Numbered from the stretch's first letter, positions 16,985-25,669 are shown. The stretch is DNA of 56,378 nt from DAOUMU01 sp034409055 (GCA_034409055.1 DAOUMU010000022.1:1-56378), one strand, 5' to 3'. Translations and numbers: made by a program. Notes: generated from the sequence alone by a model not told the origin.

Positions 16985-17911
16985 ATGTTTGAAATTGTTT
17001 TCCTGGGCACCTCTGCCTCCGCTCCTTCTATTCATCGTGGTCTCTCGGCCAATATAGTTTTGCATAACGAACACCGCTTTTTGATTGACTGCGGTGAAGG
17101 TACGCAGCGCCAGCTTTTACAGAGTGGTTTAGGTTTCAAACGATTGAATAAGATATTGCTGACACACGGCCATCTGGATCACATTCTGGGTCTGGGGGGC
17201 CTGGCTTCGACCTTTAGCCGCTGGGAGGCGATTAACAAAATGGAGATTTACGGGGGCACGTGGACCTTAGCCAGGGTCAAAACGTTACTGTTGCAAGTGG
17301 TTTTACGCGGCGAAAAACTCCCGCTCAAGATTGATTTCATTCCCTTGCAACCGGGCCTTATTTTTGAAGATAGTTCTTTTCAATTGAAGGCCTTCCCGGT
17401 TACCCACCGGGGGACCGACTGCTTTGGCTTCCTTTTTCAAGAAAAACCACGACGCCGATTCTTGAATGATAAGGCTGAAGCCTTGGGCGTGCCCATTGGT
17501 CCAGAGCGACGTGATCTGGTGGCGGGCAAATCTATTACCCTGGCTGATGGCCAGGTCATTCACCCTGATGAGGTGCTGGGACCAGAAATTTCTGGGGCCA
17601 AGCTGGTTTTTGTTGGCGATGCGGGGCGCACCGACGACCTGGTCGAGGTAGCCCGGAATGCCGATGCTCTGATTATCGAGGCGACCTACCTCAACGCCGA
17701 TGCCGAGATGGCCCGTAAATTTGGTCATATTACGGCTGCTCAGGCTGCCCAACTGGCCCGCGAGGCCAATATCAATCAACTTTATCTGACCCACATCTCC
17801 CGCCGCTATCGTGAGGTGGACATACTGAATGAGGCCCAGGCCATCTTTCCCAACACCATCGTGGCCCGTGATTTTGATAGAATCAAGGTGATTAAGGAAA
17901 GGAAATCGTAG
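16985..17911 (+). CDS. rnz: Ribonuclease Z
   Basis: Endonuclease that trims tRNA 3' ends; a metallo-beta-lactamase fold enzyme. The 308 residues include the N-terminal FLGTSASAPS strand, the zinc motif LTHGHLDHILG (H-x-H-x-DH), the later His of FPVTHRGTDCFGF, the GDAGRTDD aspartate and the C-terminal LTHISRRY histidine. All zinc ligands expected for RNase Z are present. In RtcA-Rnz-RsmG order these neighbours are all RNA-processing or RNA-modifying enzymes, though rtcA is separated by a repeat. rsmG follows after 22 bases, so the two are probably co-transcribed. Confidence 0.95.
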   Translation: MFEIVFLGTSASAPSIHRGLSANIVLHNEHRFLIDCGEGTQRQLLQSGLGFKRLNKILLTHGHLDHILGLGGLASTFSRWEAINKMEIYGGTWTLARVKTLLLQVVLRGEKLPLKIDFIPLQPGLIFEDSSFQLKAFPVTHRGTDCFGFLFQEKPRRRFLNDKAEALGVPIGPERRDLVAGKSITLADGQVIHPDEVLGPEISGAKLVFVGDAGRTDDLVEVARNADALIIEATYLNADAEMARKFGHITAAQAAQLAREANINQLYLTHISRRYREVDILNEAQAIFPNTIVARDFDRIKVIKERKS

Positions 17912-17933
17912 ACGTTCTGACTTTGTAGCAATA

Positions 17934-18647
17934 ATGCTCCAAACTCTTTACCATGGCGCACAACAATTTAATCTCTGCCTGACTCAAGCTCAACTGAGCG
18001 CCTTTGAGCGTTACAGCCAGGAACTGATCACCTGGAATGAGCGAGCCAACCTGACCCGCATCGTCGCGCCGGAGGAGATTGCCGTCAAGCACTTTCTCGA
18101 CTCGCTCTCTGTTTGTCTGGCCCTGCCGGACTTATCCGCCCCGCTATCGGTGATTGATGTGGGGAGCGGGGCTGGTTTTCCTGGTCTGCCCCTTAAAATT
18201 GCTCTGCCTGATATCCGGTTGACCTTGCTAGAGTCAACCGGCAAAAAAACGGCTTTTCTTCAGCACATAGTTGAGGTGTTAGGGTTAACCGGCGTCACGG
18301 TATTGACTGCCCGGGCCGAGAAGGCTGGCCAGGAGGTAACCCACCGTGAACAGTATGACGTAGCCGTCGCTCGTGCTGTTTCCAGCCTGCCGGTGCTGGC
18401 TGAATATACGCTTCCCCTGGTTAAAGCGGGCGGACGGGTCATCGTCCAAAAAGGCCAGTCTCCCGCCGCAGAGGTCAAAGACGCAAGCAGAGCCCTGGGA
18501 ATTTTAGGTGGACAGGTCGGACAGATTTTGCCGGTGACCGTACCGGGGCTGGCAGCCGCCCGCCACCTGGTTGTCATTCAAAAAAACAAACCAACGCCTG
18601 AACAATACCCCCGTCGGCCTGGTTTACCGGCTAAAAGGCCGCTTTAA
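17934..18647 (+). CDS. rsmG: 16S rRNA m7G527 methyltransferase
   Basis: S-adenosylmethionine-dependent methylation of G527 in 16S rRNA. The SAM-binding motif is VIDVGSGAGFPGLPLKIA, preceded by the family block LITWNERANLTRI and KHFLDSLS, and followed by LLESTGKKTAFLQ and VAVARAVSSLP. The 237-residue length is normal. The C-terminal ~20 residues (PRRPGLPAKRPL) are the basic end typical of the family. It lies 22 bases after rnz. Confidence 0.95.
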   Translation: MLQTLYHGAQQFNLCLTQAQLSAFERYSQELITWNERANLTRIVAPEEIAVKHFLDSLSVCLALPDLSAPLSVIDVGSGAGFPGLPLKIALPDIRLTLLESTGKKTAFLQHIVEVLGLTGVTVLTARAEKAGQEVTHREQYDVAVARAVSSLPVLAEYTLPLVKAGGRVIVQKGQSPAAEVKDASRALGILGGQVGQILPVTVPGLAAARHLVVIQKNKPTPEQYPRRPGLPAKRPL

Positions 18648-18698
18648 CTCCGTAGCAGGCTGCTTGGTTTTTAGATAAACATCCCTTATAAATTTATG

Positions 18699-18727
18699 TT
18701 GACGACGCCCTCAATTGGCGGTATACT
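18699..18727 (+). promoter_or_regulatory. Promoter for the NagZ-like gene
   Basis: TTGACG (18699-18704), 17 bases, TATACT (18722-18727). It shows that the gene's start must lie downstream of about 18734. Confidence 0.65.
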
Positions 18728-18762
18728 TTCGATACCAGCAACGATGGCAAGGAAATATTTCG

Positions 18763-21741
18763 GTGGCCCTGACCTCTCAGAAAACCCAAGTTTATATCTT
18801 GCTACTCCTGATTTTGCTCACTACGCTCTTTTTGGGATCAAGTAAATCTGCTCCCGTTGCAGCCCAGGAGCCAGACAACACCCCGGATCCGGTCGTTGAA
18901 GAAATATTTAATGCATTAACCCCTAATGAGCGGGTGGGACAACTTTTTATGGTCTCTTTTAAGGGCAACAATATTAATATTGACTCTGACATTGCTCAAT
19001 TGATTCAGGAGTATCGCATTGGCGGGGTTGTCCTGTTGGCCACAAATGAGAATTTTACAAACAGCCAAGTAACACCGGTTCAGGTGCTGGCTTTAACCAA
19101 TTCTTTACAAGCGTTGGCCAAAGAAAAGCGGTTCCCATCTTCGGCCGGCAATCAGGGGACTTTGCCTACCCCGCCTGTAACTACAACCATCACCTCACCT
19201 GTCACCAGCACACTTGACATCTATACCCCCATCCCTTTGTTTATTGCCGTTACTCACGAGGGGGATGGTTTTCCCTATACCCAAATTCGTGGCGGCTTGA
19301 TTGACGTGCCCAACCAGATGACGCTGGGGGCAACGTGGGATACGGAAAATGCCCGCCTGGTGGGCGAAGTGGTGGGGCAACAGTTGTCGCTCCTGGGGAT
19401 TAATATGCTTTTTGGCCCCGTGTTGGATGTGTTGGACAACCCTCGGCCCGCGTTGAGCGGTTCGCTAGGCACCCGCACGTTTGGCGGACATCCCTTCTGG
19501 GTGGGAGAAATGGGCCAGGCTTACATTCGAGGCGTTCACCAGGGCGGTAACCACCAAATTTTAACCGTGGCCAAACATTTTCCGGGCTTTGGCGGCAGCG
19601 ATCGAGAAATTAACCAGGGTGTGCCCACAATCTTAAAGTCACTGGACGATTTACGGCGAACCGAGTTATCGCCCTTCTTTAAAGTGACCCATCTTGATCC
19701 AGATAACCCGGATGAAATTGACGGCTTAACGGATGGCCTGATGACGGCCCACGTTCGCTACCGGGGCTTGCAGGGAAATGTACCGATTAGCCTGGATGCC
19801 AGAAACCTACCGGCCCTTTTAGCTTTGAAAGAAATTGCTCCCTGGCGAGAGGCCGGTGGCCTGATTGTCAGTGCGCCCCTGGGCGTACCGGCTGCTCTGG
19901 AGGGGATTGCCACCGACAAAGAAAATTTTCCGGCACGACGTTTGGCCCAGGATGCCTTTTTGGCCGGCAGTGATGTGTTACTGTTAGTCGATTTTGCTTT
20001 TGAAGATGATCCTGAGGCCGAATTGGCCAACATTAAAAATGCCATCGGATTTTTTCAAGAAAAATACGCCAGCGACCCTAACTTTCAAGCAGCGGTTGAC
20101 AAGGCGGTCCGGCGTGTTATTCAGGCCAAGCTGAAAATTTACGGCGATAATTTGTTAGAAGCCCAGGTGCGTAACCCGATAGATAATCTAACTTTGTTGG
20201 GGGACATCACCATTGATTTTAATCAAATTGTTCAGGTTGGCGTGACACTGATTACCCCGATCACCCAGAAAGGGCTTAACCCCCTGCCTGGCCCGCCTGA
20301 ACCGGGGGACAGCATTCTTTTTTTTACCGATGGTCGCCTGGTTCGAGACTGTCCGGACTGCCCGGAGTTTGCTTTAATCGAAACCACTGCTTTGCAAGAA
20401 ATCATCCTGCAATTATTTGGACCGGAGGCCACCGGGCAGGTATTGCCCGAACAGATAACCAGCCTTAGCTTTGCCGATCTAAAAGGGGTAGTTGCAGAGG
20501 AAGCTGAGGAGAGCAATGCAGAAACCGAGGCCTTGATTGAGGCCGCCGATTGGATCATTTTTGCCATGCTTGACATAGACGTGAAGGCATATCCCCAATC
20601 TGACGCGGTCAGACTGTTATTGAGAAATCGCTATGACACGCTCAGAAACAAGAACCTGGTGCTCTTTGCCTTTAATGCTCCCTATTTTCTGGATGAAACA
20701 GAGATCAGCCAATTGACGGCCTACTATGGTTTTTACGGTAAAGGTCGTCATTATCTGGAAACAGCGGCCAAACTATTATTTCAGCAATTTGAACCGGCAG
20801 GGGCCTCACCCGTTGGTATTCCGGCTATTGGTCCCCTGGACCTCAGTCCTGACCCTAATCAAACCATCCAACTTGAGCCGATCCACATCATCGATACTAA
20901 GAACAATGTGGTCCTGCTGGAGAAACAATCCGGACCTATCATCACCCTGGATTTAAAAGTTGGCGAAGGTATTCTATTTCGCACCGGCGTGATTATGGAT
21001 AAAAACGGTCATCCTGTGCCTGATGGGACCTTGGTAGACTTTTTTAGATTTTATCCCCTGGAGGGTTTGTCCTTAGAGCCGCTTACGGCCAGCACCACCG
21101 ACGGGGTGGCTGAAATTACCATTGTCAAAGAGCGAGATACCCCGCTTCAGATCAGGGCCTCCAGTAACCTGGCCGTGCAGTCGGTTACTTTTAATATTGG
21201 GCCTGGCATTGTAGATACCCCCACCCCGACGCCCACAGCGACCTCAACCCCAACCGACACGCCGACCCCAACCGCCACCTCAACCGCAACCCCAACCGCA
21301 ACCCTCGTGCCAACAGAAACCCCTACCGTAGAAGTACCGGCCCCGCTACCCACAGAGCAGTCCCCCATGAACACAGAGATTCGACCGGCCAGCCCCGTTG
21401 ACTTTGTCGATCTGGCTTATTCATTGCTGGGAATGGTGGTGATTGGCGGCATTGCCTTTACCCTGGGCGGGGACCGTTTTTCGCTAGAGGAACGGATTCG
21501 TCCCGCCCTGGTGTCCATAGCCATTGGACTGGTGGGTTATATTATATATACCATTCTGGTCCTCTCACAGCTTCAGTTTGGTTATGCCAACATCATCGTC
21601 GAACAGGGGACAACGGGCCACTGGGTGGCCCCCTTGATCAGTCTTTTGTTTGCGATTGTGGGCACGGTGGCTTGGTTTTTAAAACCGGGTAGAATTTTCT
21701 GGGTAAAAGAGCAGAACCTTAAAGAGAATAGCCAAGAGTAA
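18763..21741 (+). CDS. Exported NagZ-like (GH3) protein lacking catalytic residues, membrane-anchored
   Basis: About 992 residues from GTG 18763, chosen because the promoter overlaps the longer upstream reading and AAGGA precedes this GTG. Residues ~8-35 are a signal sequence ending near APVAAQ. Residues ~45-480 follow the family-3 glycosidase (NagZ) barrel: GELF-like start, IGGVVLLATNENF, KHFPGFGG (271-278). However the Asp-Ser-His acid/base motif is E282-I283-N284, and the nucleophile Asp of the SDDL motif is Ala (S370-A371-P372-L373). A second alpha/beta domain (~480-700), an Ig-like segment, a Thr/Pro-rich linker and about three C-terminal membrane helices follow. It probably binds peptidoglycan or glycans without cleaving them; the alignment of the nucleophile is mine. 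Confidence 0.75.
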   Translation: MALTSQKTQVYILLLLILLTTLFLGSSKSAPVAAQEPDNTPDPVVEEIFNALTPNERVGQLFMVSFKGNNINIDSDIAQLIQEYRIGGVVLLATNENFTNSQVTPVQVLALTNSLQALAKEKRFPSSAGNQGTLPTPPVTTTITSPVTSTLDIYTPIPLFIAVTHEGDGFPYTQIRGGLIDVPNQMTLGATWDTENARLVGEVVGQQLSLLGINMLFGPVLDVLDNPRPALSGSLGTRTFGGHPFWVGEMGQAYIRGVHQGGNHQILTVAKHFPGFGGSDREINQGVPTILKSLDDLRRTELSPFFKVTHLDPDNPDEIDGLTDGLMTAHVRYRGLQGNVPISLDARNLPALLALKEIAPWREAGGLIVSAPLGVPAALEGIATDKENFPARRLAQDAFLAGSDVLLLVDFAFEDDPEAELANIKNAIGFFQEKYASDPNFQAAVDKAVRRVIQAKLKIYGDNLLEAQVRNPIDNLTLLGDITIDFNQIVQVGVTLITPITQKGLNPLPGPPEPGDSILFFTDGRLVRDCPDCPEFALIETTALQEIILQLFGPEATGQVLPEQITSLSFADLKGVVAEEAEESNAETEALIEAADWIIFAMLDIDVKAYPQSDAVRLLLRNRYDTLRNKNLVLFAFNAPYFLDETEISQLTAYYGFYGKGRHYLETAAKLLFQQFEPAGASPVGIPAIGPLDLSPDPNQTIQLEPIHIIDTKNNVVLLEKQSGPIITLDLKVGEGILFRTGVIMDKNGHPVPDGTLVDFFRFYPLEGLSLEPLTASTTDGVAEITIVKERDTPLQIRASSNLAVQSVTFNIGPGIVDTPTPTPTATSTPTDTPTPTATSTATPTATLVPTETPTVEVPAPLPTEQSPMNTEIRPASPVDFVDLAYSLLGMVVIGGIAFTLGGDRFSLEERIRPALVSIAIGLVGYIIYTILVLSQLQFGYANIIVEQGTTGHWVAPLISLLFAIVGTVAWFLKPGRIFWVKEQNLKENSQE

Positions 21742-21872
21742 CTGCCTACCCTCATAATGTCATTCCAAGGAGCGGAGCGACGAGGAATCTCCGGTAACAA
21801 GGGCAAATCCAGTCTGAAACAGGAGATTCTTCGCTCCCTGTGGTCGCTCAGAATGACATGGTAGGTAGTTAC
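21741..21872. mobile_element. MITE-like element, family 2, copy B (inverted relative to copy A)
   Basis: Begins TAACTGCCTACCCTCATAAT and ends GAATGACATGGTAGGTAGTT. Copies A and B flank the rnz-rsmG-NagZ block in opposite orientation. Confidence 0.7.
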
Positions 21873-21897
21873 AGCCAAGAGAAATAAATTATGTGGG

Positions 21898-21947
21898 GCA
21901 AGTTGCTAACTTGCCCGTAGCCCCGTTGACAAGTTAGCAACTTGCGT
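21898..21947. repeat. Two GCAAGTTAGCAACTTGC palindromes
   Basis: GCAAGTTGCTAACTTGC and CAAGTTAGCAACTTGCG lie back to back between two convergent genes; the same unit occurs at 5552-5568. Confidence 0.65.
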
Positions 21948-21962
21948 AGTGCAGAAAAGAAA

Positions 21963-23009
21963 TTAACGACTTATTTCGCTAACGGGGTTTTCCAGGTTCG
22001 GCTCAAGATCGTTTTGCCCAGAAATGCCGGGGACAGCGGTTAGAATAATGGCCAGGGTTAAGAGGGCCATAATCAGGGCTAGCAGCACCCGATTTCGCCA
22101 AACGGCAAAGCGCCAGCCGTTGATTGTCTGACCATTGACCACAATCGGCGCGCCGCCCAGAAATTCTCGCCGGAACTGTTGAATATTGTCAGGACGACCT
22201 TCCGGATGTAATTCCAGGGCATGCAGGATAGCCTGCTCTGTTTGCGGGGAAACGTTAGGGTTGATATCTCTAATGCTCAACGGAGGTTGTTTTCTACCTC
22301 GAATATAACGCGTTTTGGCATCAGGCGGTGGCTCGTTAGTCAGCAGATGATACAGGGTTGCGCCGACTGAATAAATATCAGAACGAACATCTGTATAGCC
22401 GGAGTCACCGCCAATTTGTTCCAGGGGGGCATATTGGATGGTCGCCCGACCTTGCAAAACTGTAACAGTTCTATTATCATCAGGAGCTAATAGCTTTACC
22501 AAACCAAAGTCAACCAATTTAATGGTACCGTTGGGCGTTAGTTTAATATTTGAGGGTTTTATGTCTCGGTGAAGAACGGGCGGGTCTTGTTGGTGGAGAT
22601 ATTCAAGGGCGTCAATCAACTGTTCTGTCCAGGTCAGAATCTGTTTTTCGGGGATAAAGGTTTGATTGTGCCGGGCATTTTGAATGATTTCGCGTAGGTC
22701 CTGACCGGGCACAAAATCCATCACCAGGTAGTCTCGACCATTAAAAAAGAAAAAGTCTGAAACTTTGGGCAGATTAGCATGATCCAAGCGAGCCAAAATG
22801 CTGGCTTCGCGATGAAAAGCGGCTTGAGTTTGTTCCTGGTATTGCCTGGTCGCACCCGTATCTGGGATAACTTCCTTGATCGCGCACAATCGTCCTTCCA
22901 GGCGCAAATCCTCGGCCTGGTAGATGGCACCCATACCGCCCTGACCCACCAGATCCATAATACGATATCGAGACCACAAAATGGTACCAGGGCTTAATAT
23001 TTTTGACAT
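21963..23009 (-). CDS. Membrane-anchored Ser/Thr protein kinase (PknB-like)
   Basis: About 348 residues. The kinase domain (about 15-290) has the Gly loop VGQGGMGAIYQAED, the catalytic Lys in CAIKEV, the loop HRDIKPSNI, DFGLVK in place of DFG, and an APLEQIGG activation segment. A basic stretch precedes one membrane helix (VLLALIMALLTLAIILTAV), and only about 20 residues follow outside, so it lacks an extracellular PASTA sensor. ATG 23009 is chosen over 23033 because the family N-terminus starts there and GGAG lies upstream. It is transcribed divergently from an FHA-domain regulator, a plausible substrate or partner since FHA domains bind phosphothreonine. Confidence 0.88.
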   Translation of the reverse strand: MSKILSPGTILWSRYRIMDLVGQGGMGAIYQAEDLRLEGRLCAIKEVIPDTGATRQYQEQTQAAFHREASILARLDHANLPKVSDFFFFNGRDYLVMDFVPGQDLREIIQNARHNQTFIPEKQILTWTEQLIDALEYLHQQDPPVLHRDIKPSNIKLTPNGTIKLVDFGLVKLLAPDDNRTVTVLQGRATIQYAPLEQIGGDSGYTDVRSDIYSVGATLYHLLTNEPPPDAKTRYIRGRKQPPLSIRDINPNVSPQTEQAILHALELHPEGRPDNIQQFRREFLGGAPIVVNGQTINGWRFAVWRNRVLLALIMALLTLAIILTAVPGISGQNDLEPNLENPVSEISR

Positions 23010-23170
23010 TCCTCTTCTTCTCCATAGTTGCACTGACGTGCATCGAGGGTTTACTTTTCGATCGTGGCATAAAAAATGTTATTATCCCTCATTGATAGCT
23101 TAATCAAACAGGCCTTTTCTGTCAAAAGGTATAAGGTCCCATAGAAAGATTCATGCAGGAGGTAATCGTG

Positions 23171-23827
23171 ATGTCTAGCCAAGAAGTCGCTATGTTGGTG
23201 GTGCACGAAGGAACCACGCCTAAAACGCAATGGCCCTTGGTTAAAACCTCTACGATCATTGGCCGAGATGCCGATAGTGACGTACAAATTAATGACCGGC
23301 AGGTATCCCGGCAACACGCCGAAATAGCCCGGACCAGGCAGGGGTATACATTGCGTGATATGGGTAGCAAAAATGGCACCTTTCTTAATGGTGAACTCAT
23401 TTCGCAGGAGCCTCACCTGATCCGTAACGGCGATGAGATAGGGATTGCTTTGTGCGCCAAGTTGACTTTTGTTGAGGATGAAGCCACGGCCCCGGTGATA
23501 CAGGCCCTACCACAAAGGCCGGCCATAAAAGTGGATACGGCAGCCAAACGGGTGTGGGTTTCGGGCATAGAGATTGCCCCGCCCCTGTCACTGGCTCAGT
23601 ACAAATTGTTAGAACTTTTGTATAAGAATGCCGGCAACGTTGTTTCTCGTGATGCGGTGGTCGAGACGGTGTGGTCGGATGAAGAGGCCGAAGGTGTTTC
23701 TGAGCAAGCTATCGATGCCCTGGCCCGGCGTTTACGAGAACGGATTGCCGAAATTGATCCAGACAACAGATACGTGGAAACGGTCAGAGGGCATGGGTTT
23801 CGTCTGAATCTGGCCCATAAATCCTAA
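23171..23827 (+). CDS. FHA domain fused to winged-helix DNA-binding domain
   Basis: A 218-residue protein. The FHA domain (about 10-105) shows STIIGRDADSDVQIND, VSRQHAEI and GSKNGTFLNG, the phosphothreonine-binding residues. The C-terminal part (about 125-218) is an OmpR-like winged helix with LSLAQYKLLELLYKNAG and AIDALARRLRERI, then YVETVRGHGFRL. It lacks a receiver domain, so a phosphorylated partner, likely the divergent kinase, may control DNA binding. AGGAGG eight bases before ATG 23171 fixes the start. This FHA-wHTH design is known from Actinomycetota EmbR-like regulators with the order reversed; no direct orthology is claimed. Confidence 0.85.
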   Translation: MSSQEVAMLVVHEGTTPKTQWPLVKTSTIIGRDADSDVQINDRQVSRQHAEIARTRQGYTLRDMGSKNGTFLNGELISQEPHLIRNGDEIGIALCAKLTFVEDEATAPVIQALPQRPAIKVDTAAKRVWVSGIEIAPPLSLAQYKLLELLYKNAGNVVSRDAVVETVWSDEEAEGVSEQAIDALARRLRERIAEIDPDNRYVETVRGHGFRLNLAHKS

Positions 23828-23852
23828 TTTTTAATTATTTTACATAATCTGA

Positions 23853-23881
23853 TTGACATATTATTTGGGTTGTTGTATGAT
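23853..23881 (+). promoter_or_regulatory. Strong promoter upstream of the FtsB-like gene
   Basis: TTGACA (23853-23858), 17 bases, TATGAT (23876-23881). The leader to the GTG at 24003 is about 115 bases. Confidence 0.65.
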
Positions 23882-24002
23882 GAATAAGTGATAGGAGGAA
23901 GGAATAGACCACCTATACCCAGCGCCCTCATCGATAGGGTAAACATTCAAGAGGGTATCAGAAACCGGGTTTTATGGGTGCTGTTTTTGGAGAAGAGAGC
24001 GG

Positions 24003-24437
24003 GTGAAAAAGAAACGACAAAGCCCTAAAGTGCCGGTGGCGCAATTTGTGGCCATTATTGCTTTGTCAATTTCAATCTTCTTGATTGTAGATTTGGGGCG
24101 TCGGGCGGCGGCCAATTATCGGGTTCAACGTGAAGCCGACCGCTTGAGCCAGGAGATTGAAATCGCCCAGCGCCGTCAAAGCGAACTGTTGGCCCACCGC
24201 AGCTATGTGGCCAGCGATCTTTACGTAGAAGAGGTGGCCCGTAAAGAGTTAAAGTGGGCCAAGCCGGGTGAAACGGTAGTGGTCATCATGCCCACGCCGG
24301 AGAAAACCATAGCCCTCAACCATCATGTGACCCAACATGCGACAGCCGGACCGATGGTGCAAACCCCCTCACAAGCCTGGTGGCTGCTTTTCTTTGGTGC
24401 GCATATGCCCACGCTTCCTCCTCAAGCTGCGCCATAA
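24003..24437 (+). CDS. FtsB/DivIC-family septum formation initiator-like protein
   Basis: A 144-residue single-pass membrane protein: a basic N-terminus, one membrane helix (about 13-32, VAQFVAIIALSISIFLIVD), a coiled coil (about 40-68, rich in Glu/Gln/Arg heptads) and a short globular stretch with SDLYVEEVARKELKWAKPGE, which is the conserved end of the FtsB/DivIC family. A Pro-rich tail ends the protein. In the family it joins FtsL and FtsQ at the division septum. The start is GTG 24003 after GGAGAAGAG. A tRNA gene follows. Confidence 0.8.
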   Translation: MKKKRQSPKVPVAQFVAIIALSISIFLIVDLGRRAAANYRVQREADRLSQEIEIAQRRQSELLAHRSYVASDLYVEEVARKELKWAKPGETVVVIMPTPEKTIALNHHVTQHATAGPMVQTPSQAWWLLFFGAHMPTLPPQAAP

Positions 24438-24439
24438 TC

Positions 24440-24508
24440 GGCGCGTTTCAGTTTTGGGGGCGAATTTGATGACAAACCTGAAATCTGCCCCAAAGTGAAT
24501 GCACCCCG
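24440..24508. mobile_element. MITE-like element, family 1, short copy
   Basis: GGCGCGTTTCAGTTTTGGGG at the left and GCCCCAAAGTGAATGCACCC at the right are inverted repeats matching the ends at 15319-15503. Confidence 0.6.
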
Positions 24509-24557
24509 CTATAATTTGACACGCTCCAGCTTTTGATTAAAATGTGAGTTTAGATAA

Positions 24558-24631
24558 GCTGATGTAGCTCAGGTGGTTAGAGCACGGAACTCATAATTCC
24601 GGGGTCGCTGGTTCAAGTCCAGCCATCAGCA
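24558..24631 (+). tRNA. tRNA with CAT anticodon (elongator Met or Ile2)
   Basis: A 74-base cloverleaf: acceptor GCTGATG / CATCAGC, D arm GCTC...GAGC, anticodon stem CGGAA / TTCCG with loop CTCATAA, T arm GCTGG-TTCAAGT-CCAGC, discriminator A. The first pair is a normal G-C and the anticodon stem lacks the GGG/CCC run, so it is not the initiator. Elongator Met and lysidine-modified Ile2 cannot be separated safely by eye. CCA is not encoded. Confidence 0.95.
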
Positions 24632-24698
24632 CTGCGGCCATCGAAGTGCAGCTATTCGGTTGTTAAGGTACTGCAAGTGTACAAAAGCGGAGGCCGTT

Positions 24699-24738
24699 TT
24701 AAGCCACCGGTCGGTCGGGATCGGTGGCTTAATCTTTT
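24699..24738 (+). terminator. Hairpin terminator after the tRNA
   Basis: TTAAGCCACCG (24699-24709) and CGGTGGCTTAA (24722-24732) form an 11-bp stem followed by TCTTTT. It also faces the end of the minus-strand antitoxin-like gene. Confidence 0.65.
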
Positions 24739-24740
24739 AT

Positions 24741-24917
24741 CTAGGCGGCTTTGCCTTGTTCCCGGTCTTGTTTGGCAAGCCATTCCTCGAAGATCTGAAT
24801 AACGAGGTCTTTGAGGTGCATGCCGCGCAAAGCCGCCGCGGCGGCTATCTTGCGCTTGAGTTTGACCGGGATTTCGGCGACGAGTCGCTCCACTTGGTCT
24901 TCCTTTGTCGTTGTCAT
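24741..24917 (-). CDS. Ribbon-helix-helix/antitoxin-like small protein
   Basis: A 58-residue charged protein: VERLVAEIPVKLKRKIAAAA then LRGMHLKDLVIQIFEEWLAK, the strand-helix-helix pattern of CopG/Arc-type DNA-binding antitoxins. GGAGG nine bases before ATG 24917 fixes the start. No toxin gene is adjacent on the same strand. Four evenly spaced GTAC sites lie just upstream, as expected for an autoregulating ribbon-helix-helix protein. It may be an orphan antitoxin or a small repressor. Confidence 0.55.
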   Translation of the reverse strand: MTTTKEDQVERLVAEIPVKLKRKIAAAAALRGMHLKDLVIQIFEEWLAKQDREQGKAA

Positions 24918-24941
24918 TGCTGGACCTCCGCTGTTTGCAGT

Positions 24942-24977
24942 GTACACGATGTACATAGAGTACATAGAGTACTAGCA
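24942..24977. repeat. Four 9-base GTAC iterons upstream of the ribbon-helix-helix gene
   Basis: GTAC occurs at 24942, 24951, 24960 and 24969, exactly nine bases apart, within GTACAYRGA-like units. It lies about 25-55 bases upstream of the gene start. From here to 25255 I see only a short remnant reading (25009-25071) and nothing else. Confidence 0.7.
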
Positions 24978-25255
24978 CAATCCGAATCGTCTGTCAAGGG
25001 GGTTTTGATGGATTTTAAGGTTGAGTTTCGTAAGGTGTCGGGCCTGGTGGGGAGTGGCAGTAATCACTAGGTCAGGGTTTTGTGGGGCAGCCATCTCCGC
25101 GACCTTGACCGACCAACTTGTCTCCAACTACGGCAGATTGACCGTGTCGACCAAGCGATGGCGGTAACGGCCGACGCCGGTCGGCCGCCTATGTTGTCCC
25201 AAAGCCATCAGGGTGGCGGTAACACTTGGTTCCAGGGAAACGATCCAGGTTAACA

Positions 25256-25669
25256 TCAGACCAGCACCACCACCCACCCCGGCACCGCGTCCACCAGCCC
25301 CGCCAGGTAGCGGGCGGACAAACGGTCGGCTGCTAATTCGGTGCAGACGCCGTGCAACACGGTCATATCATAGGACTGGCAGCCCAGAAAGGCCTGCCAA
25401 TCGCTCAACGTGGCATGATTGAGATCGAGCACGTCGAGGGTCGGCAGTTCGGTCGGGAACCGCTCCAGCCAGTTCAGCCATAAGTCCAGGATTTCGTGGG
25501 TGAGATATAGGATCGCTGCGGATTTATGCCACAGGATATTCATCCAAACCAGGTTAGCAATATCGTCAAAGGTATGCATCTGGCCCGGACGGGGGAAGGC
25601 TAACACTTTCTCCGGCGGAGTTGATGGAGTCGGTTGAACGGAACTACAGTCAAAGCTTGGCGAGGGCAT
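25256..25669 (-). CDS. Hypothetical protein, possibly RBS-controlled
   Basis: A 137-residue acidic, Trp- and Leu-rich protein with no family I recognise. It has segments FDDIANLVWMNILWHKSAAILY and ILDLWLNWLERFPTELP, which are helical, and a hydrophobic C-terminus (VDAVPGWVVVLV). It is believed real because AAAGGAG sits five bases before the ATG on the minus strand. The leader can fold so that this site is paired (see the hairpin at 25670-25739). No partner gene is evident. Confidence 0.5.
   Translation of the reverse strand: MPSPSFDCSSVQPTPSTPPEKVLAFPRPGQMHTFDDIANLVWMNILWHKSAAILYLTHEILDLWLNWLERFPTELPTLDVLDLNHATLSDWQAFLGCQSYDMTVLHGVCTELAADRLSARYLAGLVDAVPGWVVVLV

Noticed and set aside
18715..18762. 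Longer start for the NagZ-like protein
   Set aside because: The TTG at 18715 lies inside the TTGACG-N17-TATACT promoter; GTG 18763 has a ribosome binding site and starts the signal sequence.
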